64,000 nt of DNA from positions 124,001-188,000 of the forward strand of contig CAWAKK010000012.1 of NCBI GenBank assembly GCA_963782605.1, given 5' to 3'. Source of the stretch: JBDTSW01 sp963782605 (lineage in GTDB: Bacteria > Actinomycetota > Thermoleophilia > Solirubrobacterales > 70-9). The notes beneath the pieces were generated by a model, which made no database searches, was not told the origin of the DNA, and worked only from the letters and a program-made list of their open reading frames with translations. Made by a program: the position numbers and the translations under genes. Positions 8,681 through 15,887 of this stretch are shown here, piece by piece. The stretch's first letter is position 1, and each line of letters opens with the position of its first letter.

Positions 8681-9880
8681 CTACCCATCCCGAGCACACC
8701 GGAGCCCGCTGAAGATCTGGGAACGCTCAGGGAGATCCCAGTTGCGGAAGCTCGTGCGGATCACGTCGCGGCGAGTCGCCCACGACCCGCCGCGCAGGAC
8801 CTTGTGGTCCGGGCCGAAGAAAACCTCGGAGTACTCGGGATACGGGAAGGCCTCGAAGCCGGGGTACGCGGTGAAATCGGAGGCCGTCCACTCCCACACG
8901 TCGCCGAGCATCTGCACGGCCCCGATCCCGGAGGGAGCGTCGCCGTAGGCGCCGGCCCGACTGCAGCCGAAGGCGAGGGTGTCCAGGTTGGCGCGGGCGC
9001 GCTCGGCGCCCGTGGCGGCCGTCTCCCACTCCAGCTCGCTCGGCAGGCGCTTGCCGGCCCAGCGAGCGAAGGCGTCCGCTGCGTGCCAATCAACGTGCAC
9101 CACCGGCTCCGCAGGATCCACGGCGCTCGTGGTTCCCATGACCGTGCGAACCCAGCCCCCTTCGCCGTCCCCCTCCCAGTACTTCGGTGGCTCGGCGCCG
9201 GTCTCCGCGATGAACTGGGCGAAGGCCGCGTTCGTGACCGGGGTGCGATCGATCACGAAGGGCTCGAGCTCGACGGCATGGCGCGGCCGCTCGTTGTCGT
9301 AGGCAAATCCGTGCGACGAGTCTCCGACCTCGGCCTCGCCGCCTGCGAATGACACCATCTCGGGACCGTCAGAGACGGGTTCGGATGCCGGCTGCGGGTC
9401 GCGGACCGCCGGCTCGTAGCTCTCGACCATCTGCAACAGCTGCAGCATGGTCTCGTTGTGCTGGTGCTCGTGGGCGAGCAGCATCTCGTAGAGGTAGCCG
9501 TCGCGCATGATGGGGTCGTCGGTTTCCTCAAGCTCGACCTCCTCGAGCACCTCCAGCGTCCGCTCCCGCACGTCGGCCATGTACGAGCGGAGCTCATCCC
9601 CACGGAGGATCGCGAGCTCGTTGCGGGTCGAGCGCGGGTTCTCGATCGCGTCGTAGAGCCGTCCGAGCTCACCGTGCATGGGCTCGCGCCCGCCGGCGCG
9701 TTGGACCAGCCACAGCTCCTCGAAGTTCGCGATGTGGCCGAGGTCCCAGGAGAGTGGGCTGAGGATCGGGGTGTAGACCCGGTTCAGCTGCGCGTCGGAG
9801 AGCGGCTCGATCAGAAGCAGCGTGCGTTCGCGCGCCTCCGCCAGCCGGTCGGCGATCTGCTCCTTGGTTCCAGCCTCCAC
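8681..9880 (-). CDS. egtB: Ergothioneine biosynthesis sulfoxide synthase EgtB
   Basis: Non-haem iron enzyme that joins hercynine to a thiol donor with O2. The 399-residue protein has an N-terminal DinB-like four-helix domain with iron-ligand candidates DLGHIANFEE and HEHQHNET (the HxxxH pattern). It is followed by a C-terminal FGE-sulfatase domain (VDWHAADAFARWAGKRLPSE, MLGDVWEWTASDF, VLRGGSWATRRDVIRTSFRN). Full length and uninterrupted. Upstream of egtD on the same strand and divergent from an SDR gene. Neither egtA nor egtC is present nearby, so the choice of thiol donor (gamma-glutamylcysteine or cysteine) is open. Confidence 0.93.
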   Translation of the reverse strand: MEAGTKEQIADRLAEARERTLLLIEPLSDAQLNRVYTPILSPLSWDLGHIANFEELWLVQRAGGREPMHGELGRLYDAIENPRSTRNELAILRGDELRSYMADVRERTLEVLEEVELEETDDPIMRDGYLYEMLLAHEHQHNETMLQLLQMVESYEPAVRDPQPASEPVSDGPEMVSFAGGEAEVGDSSHGFAYDNERPRHAVELEPFVIDRTPVTNAAFAQFIAETGAEPPKYWEGDGEGGWVRTVMGTTSAVDPAEPVVHVDWHAADAFARWAGKRLPSELEWETAATGAERARANLDTLAFGCSRAGAYGDAPSGIGAVQMLGDVWEWTASDFTAYPGFEAFPYPEYSEVFFGPDHKVLRGGSWATRRDVIRTSFRNWDLPERSQIFSGLRCARDG

Positions 9881-9924
9881 GGGGGCAGCGATGGCCGAAC
9901 CGTAGACGAATAGGATCGCCGGCC

Positions 9925-10692
9925 GTGAAGGTCGAGGGAACCCGCGCGCTCGTCGCCGGCGGTGCGTCGGGACTGGGCGAGGCGACCGCCCGCCTGCTGC
10001 ACGCGCGTGGGGCCAGCGTCGTCATCGCCGACTTAAATGCCGAGAAGGGAGAGGCGCTTGCGGCCGAGCTCGGGGAGCGCGCCACCTTCGTCGAGGCGAA
10101 CGTGACGGAGCCCGAGCCCGTGAGGGCGGCGGTCGAGGCGGCACTCGAGGGCGAGGAGGGGCTGCGGATCTCGATCTGCTGCGCGGGCATCGGCTGGGCC
10201 CAGCGGACCGCCGGCAGGCAGGGCCCGCACGACCTGGAGGTCTTCCACAACGTGATCAAGGTGAACCTGATCGGCACCTTCAACGTCCTGCGTCTGGCCG
10301 CGGCGGCGATGTCGGAGAACGAGCCCGACTCGGGCGGGGAGCGTGGCGTCTGCGTGAACACGGCATCGATCGCCGCCTTCGACGGGCAGATCGGCCAGGC
10401 CGCATATGCCGCATCGAAGGGCGGCATCGTGGGCCTGACGCTGCCAGCCGCCCGTGACCTGGCCAGCCGCGGGGTGCGCGTCGTGACCATCGCTCCGGGC
10501 ACGTTCGACACTCCCCTCCTCGCGGCGCTTCCCGAGAAGGCGCGCGAGGAGCTTGGCGCCGCGATCCCGTTTCCGAGCCGCCTCGGCGACCCGGACGAGT
10601 TCGCGGAGCTGGCCGCGCACATCGTCGCCAACCCGATGCTGAACGGCGAGACGATCCGGCTCGACGGCGCCCTGCGGATGCCACCGCGCTAG
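9925..10692 (+). CDS. SDR oxidoreductase, type II 3-hydroxyacyl-CoA dehydrogenase-like
   Basis: Classical short-chain dehydrogenase of 255 residues. It shows the NAD(P) motif GGASGLGEATARLL near residue 12, Asp for NAD preference in VVIADLNAEKGE, CCAGIGWA, and the catalytic set NTASIAAFDG plus YAASKGG. The APGTFDTPLLAALP segment and overall pattern resemble HSD10/3-hydroxyacyl-CoA dehydrogenase type 2. NAD preference and the beta-oxidation role are inferred. GTG start at 9925, 44 bases from the divergent egtB start. Confidence 0.85.
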   Translation: MKVEGTRALVAGGASGLGEATARLLHARGASVVIADLNAEKGEALAAELGERATFVEANVTEPEPVRAAVEAALEGEEGLRISICCAGIGWAQRTAGRQGPHDLEVFHNVIKVNLIGTFNVLRLAAAAMSENEPDSGGERGVCVNTASIAAFDGQIGQAAYAASKGGIVGLTLPAARDLASRGVRVVTIAPGTFDTPLLAALPEKAREELGAAIPFPSRLGDPDEFAELAAHIVANPMLNGETIRLDGALRMPPR

Positions 10693-10729
10693 CGGCGGCA
10701 GTCCCCGCCCGCGGGCGTACGCTTCCGGC

Positions 10730-11413
10730 ATGCCTGACGCCACCACCGGCCCACGGGCGAAGACAGCCCCCGAGCTGAAGGCGCAGATCGAGGCAGAGCG
10801 CGCGGGCCGGCCGTTCTTCGTCTATCGCGACGGCACCGACGAGCAGCGGATCGTCTCGGCCGGGGCAGGTGGTCAGGAGCTCTGGGTGGGCCGCAGGGAG
10901 GCCGCCGATCTGCGGCTCGACTTCGACGCGGAGGTCTCCGGGCTGCACGCCCAGCTCGAGTTCGTCGGCGACGAGGCGACGCTGGTCGACGACGGCCTCT
11001 CGCGAAACGGCTCGTACGTGAACGGCGAGCGGGTCCGCGGCCGCCGTGTCCTGCGCGACGGCGACGTGTTGCGCTTCGGCCGTTCGCTCGTCCTCTACCG
11101 GGCACCCGCCGCCGAGGGAGGGGAATCGACCGTGCTCTCGGCCGACCTCCTGGAGGCCGGCGGGGTCTCCCCCGCGCAAAAGCGCGTGCTCGTGGCCCTC
11201 TGCCGCCCCTACAAGGACGGCGCCGCCTTCGCCTCGCCGGCCACCAACGGCCAGATCGGCGAGGAGCTCCACCTCTCGGTCGACGCCGTCAAGACCCATC
11301 TCCGAGCGTTGTTCGAGAAGTTCGGGGTCGGCGACATCCCGCAGAACCGAAAGCGAGTCGCGCTCGTGGAGCGGGCGCTTCAAAGCGGGATGGTCTCCGA
11401 GCGGGATCTTTAA
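10730..11413 (+). CDS. FHA-domain protein with C-terminal LuxR-like helix-turn-helix
   Basis: Likely phosphothreonine-reading DNA-binding regulator. Residues about 25-115 form an FHA domain with the signature GRREAADL, VSGLHAQLEF, LSRNGSYVNGERV and LRDGDVLRFG. Residues about 135-220 hold a helix-turn-helix with NGQIGEELHLSVDAVKTHLR and LFEKFGV, the LuxR/GerE recognition pattern. FHA domains usually bind substrates of Ser/Thr kinases, and an STPK gene lies at 15.9-17.9 kb; any link is inference. Complete, ATG start, followed by the repeat-rich intergenic region. Confidence 0.85.
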   Translation: MPDATTGPRAKTAPELKAQIEAERAGRPFFVYRDGTDEQRIVSAGAGGQELWVGRREAADLRLDFDAEVSGLHAQLEFVGDEATLVDDGLSRNGSYVNGERVRGRRVLRDGDVLRFGRSLVLYRAPAAEGGESTVLSADLLEAGGVSPAQKRVLVALCRPYKDGAAFASPATNGQIGEELHLSVDAVKTHLRALFEKFGVGDIPQNRKRVALVERALQSGMVSERDL

Positions 11414-11430
11414 CGGGCCGCCGACGAGAC

Positions 11431-11453
11431 GCAACAACAACTGGCATTGAGAG
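11431..11453 (+). repeat. 3'-end motif copy A (GCATTG motif)
   Basis: GCAACAACAACTGGCATTG followed by AGAG, starting 17 bases after the FHA-gene stop and in sense orientation to it. Similar sequences follow three other genes (11632-11656, 29036-29064 and 51631-51659, all minus). Role unknown. Confidence 0.5.
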
Positions 11454-11493
11454 AGGGCCACATGCGGCTGTGCGCCACGCGCTTGTGCACCCC

Positions 11494-11530
11494 TGTCGCG
11501 GCGGTCCCGTTGTGCGGGACTGACGCGCCA
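11494..11530. repeat. 37-bp palindromic repeat, copy 1
   Basis: Fits TGGCGC-N4-GTCCCG-N5-CGGGAC-N4-GCGCCA with one mismatch (left arm TGTCGC). A strong cruciform or hairpin is expected from the inner arms. Lies between two convergent genes, 24 bases before copy 2. Confidence 0.65.
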
Positions 11531-11554
11531 GTTGGATCCGCGATGGCTCCTGCG

Positions 11555-11591
11555 TGGCGCATCGGTCCCGGTATGCGGGACCCGCGCGCCA
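11555..11591. repeat. 37-bp palindromic repeat, copy 2
   Basis: A perfect match to TGGCGC-N4-GTCCCG-N5-CGGGAC-N4-GCGCCA. Same spacing as the copies at 11494 and 15838. Confidence 0.7.
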
Positions 11592-11631
11592 GGTTCGCGC
11601 CGGGCAGGCAGCCGCGACCCCGCTCACGCCG

Positions 11632-11656
11632 CCTTCAATGCTGTTGTTGTTTGGCC
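11632..11656 (-). repeat. 3'-end motif copy B (GCATTG motif)
   Basis: The minus-strand sense sequence reads AAACAACAACAGCATTGAAG, 8 bases past the stop of the pilin-like gene at 11665. The plus-strand stretch ACGCCGCCTTCAATGC closely matches the copy near 29036 (ACGCCGCCTCCAATGC). Confidence 0.5.
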
Positions 11657-11664
11657 GCAGCCGC

Positions 11665-12582
11665 CTACCCCGTGCCCTCGTTCTCCGGGTCGGTGTAGAC
11701 CTCTTTCCGCCAGGGCGGGGTGACGGCGAAGGCAGCCTCGCTCCAGCGACTACGCGCGACCTCCTCGATCGGCACGAGGCGGATGCGAGCACCCGGCGTC
11801 CACCGGTGCAGGGGCCCGGGTTCCTCCCAGACGTGGCCCGCGTGACTTCCGCTTGAGATGTAGTAGCGACCGCTGGAGAGCCCCCACGCCGGGCGCTGTG
11901 TGATGCCGGCGTCGTTCAGCCAGTTGCCGGCGCCGCCGCGGAGGTTGTAGCCGTGGTGCGAGCTGGCGCGCGCCTCGGCCTCGTCCGTCGCAACCCGCAT
12001 CTGAAACGACTCCCAGTCGTCGTCGTGATAGCCCACCTCCCGGGGCAGGCCACGGAGGCTGTGGGAGGAGGGGTAGTAGGCCCAGAACTGGAGGTAGAGG
12101 AAGCCCGCGCGGGAGCCCGAGCAGTCGTAGCCGGCCTCCGTCGAGTCAGCCATTCCCTCGGCACGGCAGTCGACGGCGTGGACGAACAAGGTCACGGCCT
12201 CACCGGATTGCGACGCATCGACCTCGCCCTCCGGCGCCCCCACCGAGCAACCGTTTCGCCGACAGGTCCTGAAGTCGACGGGCAGGACGCGCATGCCCTC
12301 CTCGTAGGCGAGGAGCGGCGCCTCGCCTCGCACCAGCGCCCCAAGTTCCGCCCCGTATTCGGCAACGAGCTCGGGATCAGGCACCCCCGCGCAGCCGGTC
12401 TCGCCGAGCCCAGCCGCGCAGACAATGCGCTCCGCGACCGTCCGCGCCAGTGCCGTTCCCGGCAGCCGAGCGCCCACGGCTGCGGCCACACCCACCGCGA
12501 GCAGGGCGACGACGAAGACGAGGGCGACCCACTCCACGGTGGACTGCCCTCGCTCCTCGGAGACCCACCTCGACGCTCCCAC
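11665..12582 (-). CDS. Secreted protein with type IV pilin-like N-terminus and an NPP1/Vps62-like domain
   Basis: The 305-residue product begins with a short basic leader and RGQSTVEWVALVFVVALLAV, the pattern of a class III (TadE/Flp-type) prepilin signal with one hydrophobic helix. The C-terminal half contains LQFWAYYPSSHS, GYHDDDWESFQMRV and SSHHGYN, which resemble the conserved FYP, HDWE and HxGY-type motifs of the NPP1/Vps62-like fold. That match is from memory of the motifs and is tentative. Several Cys residues in the middle could form disulfides outside the cell. GTG start. It is convergent with the FHA gene across the repeat-rich spacer. Function unknown. Confidence 0.65.
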   Translation of the reverse strand: MGASRWVSEERGQSTVEWVALVFVVALLAVGVAAAVGARLPGTALARTVAERIVCAAGLGETGCAGVPDPELVAEYGAELGALVRGEAPLLAYEEGMRVLPVDFRTCRRNGCSVGAPEGEVDASQSGEAVTLFVHAVDCRAEGMADSTEAGYDCSGSRAGFLYLQFWAYYPSSHSLRGLPREVGYHDDDWESFQMRVATDEAEARASSHHGYNLRGGAGNWLNDAGITQRPAWGLSSGRYYISSGSHAGHVWEEPGPLHRWTPGARIRLVPIEEVARSRWSEAAFAVTPPWRKEVYTDPENEGTG

Positions 12583-12653
12583 GCGGCGACGCTGTCAGCG
12601 CCGGGCGCGAACGTGGGTGCCGGAGGTGTCCTATCTGGGTAGCTTCTGTACCG

Positions 12654-12899
12654 ATGGAGTCGCGCCCACCGGAAAGACCAAAGCGAGAGGGCACCAACTG
12701 GAAGCACTGGGTAGCCGGCATCGCATTCGTCTTGCTGGCGATCCTGATCGCTCAGAACTCTCAGAAGGTCGCCGTCAACTTCTTCTTCGCCGAGACCGAG
12801 ACGCCACTCGTCTTCGCGCTCTTGATCGCGGGCCTGCTCGGCGCCCTGGTCGGGTTCCTCGCCCCACGCGTGTGGCGCGGCGGACGGTCCCGCGACTAG
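12654..12899 (+). CDS. LapA domain-containing small membrane protein (DUF1049)
   Basis: An 81-residue protein with a basic N-terminus (RPPERPKREGTNWKHWV), a first membrane helix AGIAFVLLAILIAQNSQKV ending in the NSQ motif typical of LapA/DUF1049, then VNFFF and a second helix VFALLIAGLLGALVGFLAP with a basic tail. In E. coli LapA (YciS) cooperates with LapB in LPS assembly control. In Gram-positive actinobacteria the role is unknown. Start ATG 12654, chosen because the hydrophilic start fits the family; the longer reading frame upstream is antisense to the pilin-like gene. Confidence 0.8.
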   Translation: MESRPPERPKREGTNWKHWVAGIAFVLLAILIAQNSQKVAVNFFFAETETPLVFALLIAGLLGALVGFLAPRVWRGGRSRD

Positions 12900-12908
12900 C
12901 TCCGCGGC

Positions 12909-14313
12909 CTAGAGGTCCTCGACCGCGGCGGCGATCTCGCCGGCCGCCTGCTTGGCGTCGCCGAAGAGCATCGACGTGTTGGGCTCGTAGAAGAGGTCGT
13001 TGTCGATGCCCGCGAACCCCGGCGAGAGCGAGCGCTTGATCACGATCACCTGATGCGCCTCGTTCACCTCGATGATCGGCATGCCTGCGATCGGTGAGTT
13101 GGGATCGTTCTTGGCGGCCGGGTTGGTGACGTCGTTGGCGCCGATGACAACGGCAACGTCCATCCGGGGCATCTCCGGGTTGATGTCCTCCATCTCCCGC
13201 AGCTTCTCGTAGGGCACATCGGCCTCGGCGAGGAGCACGTTCATGTGGCCCGGCATCCGCCCGGCGACCGGGTGGATGGCGTAGGAGACATCAACGCCTT
13301 TGCTCTCGAGCTCGTTCGCGAGCTCCTTCACGGCGTGCTGAGCCTGAGCGACGGCGAGCCCGTAGCCGGGGACGATCACGACGGAGTCGGCGTACGCCAG
13401 CTTGATCGCGGCGTCCTGCGCGCCGATCGAGGTGTGCGGCCGCTCCTCCCCGTCGCCTGCGGCGCCCGCCACGGGGGCACCACCGAAGCCGGCGAAGAGG
13501 ATGTTCGCCACGGAACGATTCATGGCGGTGGCCATCTCGAGCGTAAGGATCGTTCCCGAGGAGCCGACAAGCGTGCCCGCCACGATCAGCGCCACGTTGT
13601 CAAGCGAGAAGCCCGCGGCCGCCGCCGAGAGCCCGGTGAACGCGTTCAGCAGCGAGATCACCACGGGCATGTCGGCCCCGCCGATGGGCAGGACGACCAG
13701 GTTGCCGAGCACGGCGGCCGCCACGAGCACGCCGACGAAAAGGCCCTCAGGTGGATCGTCGGACGAGGCCAAGACCACGCATGCCGCCAGGATCCCGATC
13801 AATAGGAGCGCGTTTATGACCTGCTGGCCTGGGACCGCCAGCGGCTTCGTGGGGATCAGGTCCTGGAGCTTCGCGAACGCGATGTTCGAGCCCCAGAAGG
13901 AGACCGAGCCGATCACGGCCGCGAACAGAACCGGCACGAACTCGTCGAGCGGGTAGTCAGGCGGCGCGTGGCGAAACTCCGACCACGCGATCAGGGCCAC
14001 CGCCCCACCGCCGACGCCGTTGTACAGCGGCGACCATCTGCGGCATCTGGGTCATCTGGACGCGGACCGAGGCCACGAAGCCGACAGCGGTCCCGACCAC
14101 GAGCCCGCCGATGATCACCCCCCAGTTGCCGATTCCGTCCAAGAGCAGGGTGGTGACGACGGCGATCGCCATGCCGCCCGCCGCGATCAGGTTGCCACGC
14201 TTGGCGGTGGTCGGATGCGTGCCCTGCATCAGCCCGAAGATGAACATCGAGAAGGAGGCGATATAGAGCAGCGTCGAGACGTCGCCGCCGAACTCGAACA
14301 GTGCGGTCGTCAT
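12909..14313 (-). CDS. pntB: NAD(P) transhydrogenase beta subunit PntB, one frameshift as assembled
   Basis: Membrane plus NADP(H)-binding subunit of the proton-translocating transhydrogenase. The N-terminal part (ATG 14313; FSMFIFGLMQGTHPTTAKRG, TQMPQMVAA) is in one frame. The rest, from LYNGVGGGAVALIAW to the stop, is in another. One surplus C in the GCGGCGACC stretch near 14027-14033 explains the break, since restoring it gives the family motif MVALYNGVGGG. The C-terminal NADP domain shows VVIVPGYGLAVAQAQHAV, VAGRMPGHMNVLLAEA, DVAVVIGANDVTNPAA and RSLSPGFAGIDNDLFY. The start overlaps the pntAB stop (ATGA). Repaired length of about 467 residues is normal. Confidence 0.92.
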
Positions 14314-14615
14314 GGCTTCGGGGCGTCCGGGTCAGCTTTTGGCTTCCGAACGAACATGCCCAGCATGCGGTCGGTGACCATGAAGCCGCCGACGATGTTG
14401 ATGGTCCCAAACGCGATCGCGATGAACGCGATCGCCAACTCCAGCGTCCCGTCGGCGAACCCGGCAACGATCAGCCCGCCGAGCATGACGATGCCGTGGA
14501 TCGCGTTCGTCTGCGACATCAGCGGGGTGTGCAGCGTCGTTGGCACCTTCGAGATGACCACGAACCCGACGAAGGCGGAGAGGACGAAGATGGTGAGCTC
14601 GGTGACGAGGTCCAC
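14310..14615 (-). CDS. pntAB: NAD(P) transhydrogenase alpha-2 membrane subunit PntAB
   Basis: The 101-residue membrane subunit that in E. coli is the C-terminal part of PntA but here is separate. Three or four hydrophobic segments are visible: ELTIFVLSAFVGFVVISKVP, HGIVMLGGLIVAGF and LAIAFIAIAFGTINIVGGFMV. The motif TTLHTPLMSQTNAIHGIV is diagnostic. The GTG at 14615 overlaps the pntAA stop by one base (TAGTG), which decides this start over the longer frame. The stop overlaps pntB's ATG (ATGA). Confidence 0.9.
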   Translation of the reverse strand: MDLVTELTIFVLSAFVGFVVISKVPTTLHTPLMSQTNAIHGIVMLGGLIVAGFADGTLELAIAFIAIAFGTINIVGGFMVTDRMLGMFVRKPKADPDAPKP

Positions 14616-15760
14616 TAGCCGCCGTCCTTGCCGGCGCCGGCCACCTCGCGGGCGCGCTCGTTGCGGATCTCGCCCTCGTGCGTGATGCATGCCCCGGCGA
14701 TCACGTCGTCGTCGAAGTCCAGGTTGAGCGCGCCCTCGTCGGAGACCAGCAGGCCCAAGAGGTTCTCGATGTTCTTTGCGTAGAGCTGCGAGGCGTGAGC
14801 AGGCATGTCGCTGGGGAGGTTCGCCGGGGCCATGACCTTGACGCCGTTGTCCGAGGTGACCGTCTGGCCCGCCTCGGTGAGCTCGCAGTTGCCACCTGAT
14901 TCGCAGGCGAGGTCGACGATGACCGAGCCCGGGGCCATGTTCGCGACGGCCTGGCTCGTGATCAGAATCGGCGCTTTGCGTCCGGGGATCTGTGCGGTGG
15001 TGATGATCACGTCCTGGCGCGATGCGTTCTCGGCGATCGCCTCCCGCACCTGCTCGTTTTCGTCCTCGGTCAGAGGACGCGCGTAGCCTCCCTCGTCCTC
15101 GGCGTCGGGGATGAAGTCCAGCTCGAGCGGACGACCGCCCAGCGAGGCGATCTGCTCCCAGGCCGCCCGCCGAATGTCGAAACCAGTGACGATCGCGCCG
15201 AGCCGCTTCGCCGTGGCGATCGCCTGCAGGCCCGCCACCCCCGCTCCGAGCACCAGCACCTTGGCTGGAGCGACGGTTCCCGCCGCGGTGGTCATCATCG
15301 GGAAGAACCGGCCCGCCTCGCGGGCCGCGAGCAGGGCGGCGGCGTAGCCCGCGACGTTCGCCTGCGAGGAGAGTGCGTCCATCGCCTGCGCTCGCGTGAT
15401 GCGCGGGATCGCCTCCATCGCGAAGCTGGTGACTCCGGCGTCCGCGAGGGCCCTGGTCGTCTCGCCGGCGGTGAGCGGCTGCAGATGGCCGATCAGGACC
15501 TGGCCCGAGCGCAGCCTGGAGATCTCATCCGCGCTGGGAGGAGCGACCTTGGCCACGATCTCGGACCCCCAGGCGTCATCGCCACTGCCAACGGCGGCGC
15601 CGGCCTGCGCGTATTGATCGTCCGGATGGCCGGATCCCGCGCCCGCGGCGGACTCGACCGCCACCTCGATGCCCTTGTCCTCGAGCGAGGAAACCACGTC
15701 CGGGATGAGCGCAACCCGGCGCTCGCCCTCAGCCGTCTCTTTCGGAACTCCGATCTTCAT
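14615..15760 (-). CDS. pntAA: NAD(P) transhydrogenase alpha-1 subunit PntAA
   Basis: Peripheral NAD(H)-binding subunit. The 381-residue protein starts MKIGVPKETAEGERRVALIP and has the Rossmann motif VLVLGAGVAGLQAIATAKRLGA. It also has the RQD-loop region (ASRQDVIITTAQIPGRKAP) that contacts the nicotinamide, and PANLPSDMPAHASQLYAKN near the C-terminus. First gene of the pntAA-pntAB-pntB operon, all minus strand. Together the complex exchanges hydride between NADH and NADP+ using the proton gradient, likely supplying NADPH for the anabolic pathways encoded elsewhere in the window. Confidence 0.94.
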   Translation of the reverse strand: MKIGVPKETAEGERRVALIPDVVSSLEDKGIEVAVESAAGAGSGHPDDQYAQAGAAVGSGDDAWGSEIVAKVAPPSADEISRLRSGQVLIGHLQPLTAGETTRALADAGVTSFAMEAIPRITRAQAMDALSSQANVAGYAAALLAAREAGRFFPMMTTAAGTVAPAKVLVLGAGVAGLQAIATAKRLGAIVTGFDIRRAAWEQIASLGGRPLELDFIPDAEDEGGYARPLTEDENEQVREAIAENASRQDVIITTAQIPGRKAPILITSQAVANMAPGSVIVDLACESGGNCELTEAGQTVTSDNGVKVMAPANLPSDMPAHASQLYAKNIENLLGLLVSDEGALNLDFDDDVIAGACITHEGEIRNERAREVAGAGKDGG

Positions 15761-15837
15761 CTGCCCCAGGGAAAGGCGGCGAAGACGCTCCGCCGCGAAG
15801 CCGCGTGAGCCTACTCAAAGGCGGGCCATACCAACCG

Positions 15838-15874
15838 TGGCGCACAAGTCCCGGCTGGCGGGACCAGCGCGCCA
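15838..15874. repeat. 37-bp palindromic repeat, copy 3
   Basis: Perfect TGGCGC-N4-GTCCCG-N5-CGGGAC-N4-GCGCCA. Lies 13 bases past the stop of the kinase gene (15888, minus) and 78 bases upstream of pntAA, so it could end kinase transcription or insulate the two units. Confidence 0.7.
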
Positions 15875-15887
15875 TCCAGCTCCCAGT

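Noticed and set aside
11447..11856. Several short plus-strand ORFs after the FHA gene
   Set aside because: They run through the repeat island and the antisense of the pilin-like gene, with no coding pattern.
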